From Methanosarcinaceae archaeon (GTDB taxonomy: Archaea > Halobacteriota > Methanosarcinia > Methanosarcinales > Methanosarcinaceae): a stretch of 32,051 nucleotides of DNA. The position numbers were made by a program, and so were the translations under genes. The notes below the pieces were generated by a model. The model made no database searches, was not told where the DNA came from, and saw only the letters and a program-made list of their open reading frames with translations. Below are positions 27,421-32,051 of this stretch, in pieces; the first letter of the stretch is position 1; every line of letters starts with the position of its first letter. The DNA lies in NCBI GenBank assembly GCA_003565715.1, contig PXAV01000076.1, positions 1 through 32,051 on the forward strand, read 5' to 3'.

Positions 27421-28533
27421 TTAGAACTTTTCATATTTTCCGTGATCCCTAGCTGCCTTAACCATTGTATGGACATTGATTGGTGGTGCAGTTGTCGGGC
27501 ATTCACAGGAAGTTCCGAGGATAAAGCCTCTTGGGCTGTCTTTTCCGGCAAGTACCTGTTCCTTGGCCTGTGCATAGACCTGTGCTGGTGTTCCACGATC
27601 CACCAGTTTTGTATCAACTGTTCCAAAGCAGGTACATCTGTCTCCAAAGTTCTCAATAAGCTTTGAAGTTGGGAATATATCCTGTCCGTCATAGCCTATC
27701 TGAACGATCGAGAACGGGCTCATTGGAGCGTTTCTCCACAGATCATAATCGTCATAGTGGTTTCCACAAAGGTGATAGTAAATACCCGGTCCTACACCTG
27801 CATTCAGGACTTTCTTTACTGCACGGGAAACTGGCTGGTAACTGAATCTTTTGATCTGTTCCCTGTCCATAAGATCTCCACTTGCAACTACAGACCCTGT
27901 GATCATTACATTCAGTCCATACTTATCAGTTGTTACTGTACTGGCATTGACCATATGTTCAACTGCCCTGGAACAGAGAGTGTCGACAAGTTCAGGTTCT
28001 GTTATCATCCACATGAAAACATCTTCTATGGCAGCCCAGTTGGTCAATACTTCCATTGATCCACCAAGCTGGGTGACAGGAGCAAACATACTGGGATATT
28101 CCTTTAGACATGTATCAAGTGCCCGGAAGTGTGTTGAAAAAGTTGGACCTTTTGCGAGTTCTTCCGGAGGAAGGACTTCAAAACTGTCTACATCTTCAGC
28201 ATTTTTTATAGGACGGTTTGATATAGATGGTGGAGAATTTGTCTGCCACTTGATCTCGGCTCCATAGTCAGCTCCCCAGTAATCAGCAAACAAATAGTGG
28301 CCAACAGGAGTGATATCATACATTTCACATGTGTGGCATACCATTCGCATTGCTTCTTCAGGATTCTGATAGAAATATCCTACACTTTTCTTAAATACAG
28401 TCGCAGCATGTGACAGTATTATTGGGTCAACTATTACTCTTTCTGAAGGTTTGTCTACCCAAGGTGTTGTCCACAAACTTGCTGCCTCTCCGAGCCAATT
28501 TTGATCTATTGGTGCATAATCTTCTGCTGGCAT
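27421..28533 (-). CDS. URO-D-family methyltransferase (MtaA/MtbA/MtsA/CmuA-like), divergent
   Basis: 370 aa; [14 protein letters not shown] (HxC) and [22 protein letters not shown] (downstream Cys) motifs; gggtgattaa RBS. Confidence 0.85.
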   Translation of the reverse strand: MPAEDYAPIDQNWLGEAASLWTTPWVDKPSERVIVDPIILSHAATVFKKSVGYFYQNPEEAMRMVCHTCEMYDITPVGHYLFADYWGADYGAEIKWQTNSPPSISNRPIKNAEDVDSFEVLPPEELAKGPTFSTHFRALDTCLKEYPSMFAPVTQLGGSMEVLTNWAAIEDVFMWMITEPELVDTLCSRAVEHMVNASTVTTDKYGLNVMITGSVVASGDLMDREQIKRFSYQPVSRAVKKVLNAGVGPGIYYHLCGNHYDDYDLWRNAPMSPFSIVQIGYDGQDIFPTSKLIENFGDRCTCFGTVDTKLVDRGTPAQVYAQAKEQVLAGKDSPRGFILGTSCECPTTAPPINVHTMVKAARDHGKYEKF

Positions 28534-28700
28534 GGTTTAATCACCCATTTTCTTTTTATTTTTTATAGATGGCAGGGAAAAGAATATGAATAAAAATATA
28601 AGTATTCTGGTCCTGCCCAAAGTTTGACTATTAATTCTTATGATCAATAAAACAAAGTTAAATTTGTAATCATTGACCATAAACAAGTAGCAGGGTATAG

Positions 28701-28731
28701 TTATATATAATAACTTAAGGTAATTAATCAA
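28701..28731 (-). promoter_or_regulatory. Promoter of the URO-D methyltransferase gene (TATA + conserved box)
   Basis: ttatatataataacttaaggtaattaatcaa; 30/31 identical to the reverse complement of 13282-13312. Confidence 0.65.
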
Positions 28732-28845
28732 AAAGAATAATGTTATCGATATTTTATTCTGTATTCAAATAATGACTGAAATAAATGAGTTAATCTTAAT
28801 TGACAGGTTTTAGGAAAACTATAGTATACGCGAAAATAAAGACCG

Positions 28846-28858
28846 TTGATAATATCAA
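28846..28858. promoter_or_regulatory. Palindromic operator candidate TTGAT-AAT-ATCAA
   Basis: Core palindrome 114 bp upstream of the 28701-28731 promoter element. Confidence 0.6.
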
Positions 28859-28964
28859 TAACATGAATGGATCAAATCCACTTCTAAGGTAATAATATCA
28901 GACTGAAAAAGCATATATGTAACCAAAAACTTTAAAGACATTGACCTGCTCGGCATTGATCTGT

Positions 28965-29726
28965 TCAGCCACTACCATATAATGCTGCACCAAGAGCTCC
29001 TGTGATCTGTGGTTCAGGAGGAATATAAAGTGATATCTTAAGCTCTTTTTCAAGACCTGCACGTATACCTGTGTTTTTTGCTACACCACCTACAAAGGCC
29101 ACATTTTCTTGCAGTCCCAACTGTCTGGACATAACAGCAACCCTGCGAGCAATACTTTCAACAAGTCCGGCAGCAATGTCCTCTTTATTAAATCCCCTGG
29201 CACGAAGTGATATCACCTCAGACTCGGCAAAAACGGTACACATACTTGTTATACTGGCTGGGTTTTTAGAACCCAGAGCCAGGTTTCCCAGGTCCTCAAT
29301 TGGAACTTCAAGTGCCCTTGAGGTGTACTCTAAGAACTTACCCGTACCTGCAGCACATTTATCGTTCATTGAAAAATCAATTACTTTCCCCTTACTTATT
29401 GATATTACCTTACTGTCCTGGCCACCTATATCGATTATCCCTTTTACATCCGGGTACAGATCATATACACCCGCAGCATGCGTAGTTATCTCACTTATGG
29501 CCTTATCTGCAAAGGTTAGATTTTTTCGGCCATATCCTGTTGAATACACATGATCAACATCCTCTTTGTCAAACCCTGCAGCATCAAGTACCTCAATATA
29601 AGCTTTTTTTGCAGCCAATATAAAATCAAATCCCGTAGGCAGTATAGTGTGGGCAACAATTTTGCCATTGCTTACAAGAACCCCTTTAGTTGTTGCAGAA
29701 CCGGAATCAATACCCACAGTGATCAT
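28965..29726 (-). CDS. ASKHA-family activator ATPase (HgdC/YjiL/BadF-like)
   Basis: MITVGIDSGSATTKGVLV; DIGGQDSKVI; DKCAAGTGKFLE; FVGGVAKNTGI; GALGAALYG. Confidence 0.93.
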   Translation of the reverse strand: MITVGIDSGSATTKGVLVSNGKIVAHTILPTGFDFILAAKKAYIEVLDAAGFDKEDVDHVYSTGYGRKNLTFADKAISEITTHAAGVYDLYPDVKGIIDIGGQDSKVISISKGKVIDFSMNDKCAAGTGKFLEYTSRALEVPIEDLGNLALGSKNPASITSMCTVFAESEVISLRARGFNKEDIAAGLVESIARRVAVMSRQLGLQENVAFVGGVAKNTGIRAGLEKELKISLYIPPEPQITGALGAALYGSG

Positions 29727-30892
29727 GAAAGCATCTCCATAAAAGCATCAACACGAATTCCGATCTGCTCAACATCCGCGCTACTGTAATCTGTCTCAAC
29801 AAAGAGCATGGGTATCCCGGCCTTCCTCAAAGCCTGTTGCACCTTATGCTTCTCTATGTTATAACCATGGCAAAACTGCAAAGTGTAGTATACAACACCA
29901 TCTACTTTAAAATCCCTTGCAAGTTCCAGGATATTATCTATACGCCTGAGGTTTGGGCTCATGCATGAACATGGTATCTTTATGTAACGTTCAGCCAGAG
30001 CTACCATAGGTTCCTTACTTTCATCCACAAGGTCCCAGAAGGATCTTGTTCCTGTGCAGCTTTCCTCTGCAACTATAACGCCACCTCTGCTCTCAATCAT
30101 ATCCGGCACTTTAGTATTTCCCCCCGACATAGGGCAACCGGTTATCATTATTCTGGGCTTTCCAGGCTTGCCTCTTTCATCCTGTTTTACCATCTCTATC
30201 TCATTTATAAGCATATAGAGTATTTTTTTAATTTCCTCTGAGGATAAGAAGTACTGCTTTTGAAGGACCTTAAGAACATCTGTACCACTTATTGGTGGAG
30301 GATCTTCTTTTCGAAACTCATAGATTCGATGGAACAGCTCTCTTATCTCGTTGGAAGATCTTATTTCCTTTGCCAAAAGCTCATCTGTAACCACATTGCC
30401 AGTAAGCATTTCCATGGCATTTTTAAACTTATCAAGTTCCTGTAAAAAATAGTTAAAGGCAGTTGAGCCGTCTGGCCTTTGTGGGAGGTCAATTACATGT
30501 GTTGGAACATAATCATTCAGTATTTCATACATTTTCTTCTTGCTGTCACATGTGTTCTCGGCTATTATCATATCCACCATACCAAAGTGTGAACATGATC
30601 TTACACCTGAACAACCGTCGTTGATAATTGATCCAAATGATGATTTTACAAGTGGACAGATATTGCGAGGCAGGTATTGCTCTGCTATGGCCACTGTATC
30701 GTTTCTACCTCCACAGAGTATAACACGGTTAGCCCCGGACGCAAAGATTATTTCATCAGGAACAAAAAGACAGAAAGTACCAACTAGTTTCTTTCCTGAT
30801 CTTTTATAATCAGCTATCTGGCAGATACGACCATTATATGAGTTCTTTATGTGCTCAAGACTTTTGAAATACTGCATTTTCGATAAAAACAA
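29723..30892 (-). CDS. HgdB/BcrC-type double-cubane cluster protein (YjiM/DCCP-like)
   Basis: Translationally coupled (4-bp overlap) to the activator; GTFCLFVPDEIIFASGA, SCSHFGMVDMII, IMITGCPMSGGNTK, IPCSCMSPNLRRIDNIL, QFCHGYNIEKHKV. Confidence 0.88.
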   Translation of the reverse strand: MFLSKMQYFKSLEHIKNSYNGRICQIADYKRSGKKLVGTFCLFVPDEIIFASGANRVILCGGRNDTVAIAEQYLPRNICPLVKSSFGSIINDGCSGVRSCSHFGMVDMIIAENTCDSKKKMYEILNDYVPTHVIDLPQRPDGSTAFNYFLQELDKFKNAMEMLTGNVVTDELLAKEIRSSNEIRELFHRIYEFRKEDPPPISGTDVLKVLQKQYFLSSEEIKKILYMLINEIEMVKQDERGKPGKPRIMITGCPMSGGNTKVPDMIESRGGVIVAEESCTGTRSFWDLVDESKEPMVALAERYIKIPCSCMSPNLRRIDNILELARDFKVDGVVYYTLQFCHGYNIEKHKVQQALRKAGIPMLFVETDYSSADVEQIGIRVDAFMEMLS

Positions 30893-31332
30893 ATGTTCAA
30901 TACATTATATCTTTTGCGGCTTAGTGTCAACTAAGGGAGGAAATAATAATCTCCAAGAATATCTCTGGCAGTATTAATTCTATAATGTCATTTTATATCA
31001 AAAGTTACAAAACCTTATCTGTGTTTATCTGCTATGCTCATATGATGCAGATATTTGAATATGAGATAAATTCATGTATTGATCGAAAAGGATTTTGGGA
31101 GGTTTTTCCTGCCAACATGGTTATCGAAGGTAAGCATTTTACTTCACTGGTAAATGATGTGTTACTTTTAATACACCAATCACTGATATCATCTGGGATG
31201 ATATGCAGGAAGTCCTGAACCCTCATATTTCATTTATTATTAATACAATTTATGGCCTTAATTGAACAAGTATAGTATGTGCTAAATTGTCGGACAACCT
31301 GTTTAAGGGGTAGTCTGTGTAAGCTCATATCC

Positions 31333-32051
31333 CTATTTGACTTTTTCTGAGATTTCCTTGTAATGCAAAAAGAGTTGTCTTCCCCATTTCCTCGCACTCT
31401 CTTCAAAAGTTATTACCTTTTTGTGGTCAAAAATACCATCTTTATTGAAAAAGGAGATCAACATAAGATCATCTGTAACAGATAGGGCACCAAGCTTCAC
31501 GCTTTCATCATCGCATATATACAGGTTGGAGTTCTGTGCCTCCATCATAGCATTGTGCTGTTCAGTATACTCATCCCTTAAACGTTCATAGACAGGCCTG
31601 GTCAGTACAAGATCATATTTAACTTCTCTTTTTGCAAGGTCTGAGTAATTATTCGGACAGGAAGGACAAAAATATGAATAAAATGTACAAGCACTTTTGG
31701 TGTTCTTAAGACTTGTAAGCAGTGCTTTTGGTGGCTCGAAAAGGTGATTGAGGTCAGGTTCATATACCAGGATCTCACCAAGGTCACCAATTGTATCAAG
31801 TAAGTATTCAGGAATGGGACTAAGATTCCTGCTGTCCCAATATTCCTTGTTTTCCTGGACCACGTTGAGTGTTTCAATGAGTGGCCTTATCTTTTTCATT
31901 ACGATATTTCCAATATAAGTTAATCTGTACTCATCCTCTTTTTGTTCAATGAGACCCTGTTCCAGAAGAATTTTGACCTGAGCCATAATAGCACTTGTTG
32001 TTCCGGTCAGAGACTCCTTTATCTCATCAACTGTTGCTGGCCCATCCATTA
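31333..32051 (-). CDS. Msr-type methanogenesis regulator (wHTH + DUF1724), 5' end outside the window
   Basis: High similarity to the 9187 ORF, whose N-terminus extends about 20 aa beyond the equivalent of this ORF's first Met, so the gene very likely continues past the window edge. Confidence 0.85.
   Translation of the reverse strand, partial: MDGPATVDEIKESLTGTTSAIMAQVKILLEQGLIEQKEDEYRLTYIGNIVMKKIRPLIETLNVVQENKEYWDSRNLSPIPEYLLDTIGDLGEILVYEPDLNHLFEPPKALLTSLKNTKSACTFYSYFCPSCPNNYSDLAKREVKYDLVLTRPVYERLRDEYTEQHNAMMEAQNSNLYICDDESVKLGALSVTDDLMLISFFNKDGIFDHKKVITFEESARKWGRQLFLHYKEISEKVK

Noticed and set aside
28537-28731. 64-aa hydrophobic minus-strand ORF
   Set aside because: Covers the TATA/promoter and leader of the methyltransferase gene; AT-rich composition explains it.
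31038-31226. Short ORFs on both strands in the DCCP/msr intergenic region
   Set aside because: No recognisable motif, no RBS; could be a decayed gene but the sequence alone does not support it.

Overview
This window looks like a methylotrophic-methanogen chromosome segment (Methanosarcinales-like, inferred from family content). It is dense in corrinoid methyltransferase genes. From left to right: (i) an MtsD/F/H-type fused corrinoid/methyltransferase, an Msr-type (DUF1724) regulator and an MsmS/RdmS-like PAS/GAF kinase, all on the minus strand; (ii) a RamA-like corrinoid activator, a second Msr regulator and a 7-Cys zinc-ribbon protein; (iii) an Old-Yellow-Enzyme/dienoyl-CoA-reductase-like flavoprotein, a stand-alone corrinoid protein and an MtaA/MtbA-like methyltransferase on the plus strand; (iv) two convergent unassigned clusters: membrane protein, ALDH, SDR and DUF5714-like protein (+), versus Tes-like radical SAM, PaaK/LuxE-like ligase, SAM methyltransferase, BioB-like radical SAM and a NitT/TauT-type ABC importer (-); (v) a second stand-alone URO-D-family methyltransferase with an uncharacterised 166-aa partner, a double-cubane (HgdB/YjiM-like) protein with its ASKHA activator, and a third Msr regulator cut by the window edge. 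The most notable non-coding signal is a two-part promoter architecture. A TTGAT-N3-ATCAA palindrome sits a near-constant distance (119-121 bp by one alignment) upstream of a conserved box plus TATA element in front of the mts fusion gene, the corrinoid protein gene and the URO-D methyltransferase gene. A fourth copy sits in front of a structured region between msr and ramA that has no long ORF and is a candidate regulatory RNA. A fifth palindrome with different spacing lies in the zinc-ribbon/OYE divergent gap. No dedicated substrate:corrinoid methyltransferase of the MtaB/MtmB/MtbB/MttB/MtrH types is visible. All family names come from reading motifs by eye; no database searches were run.
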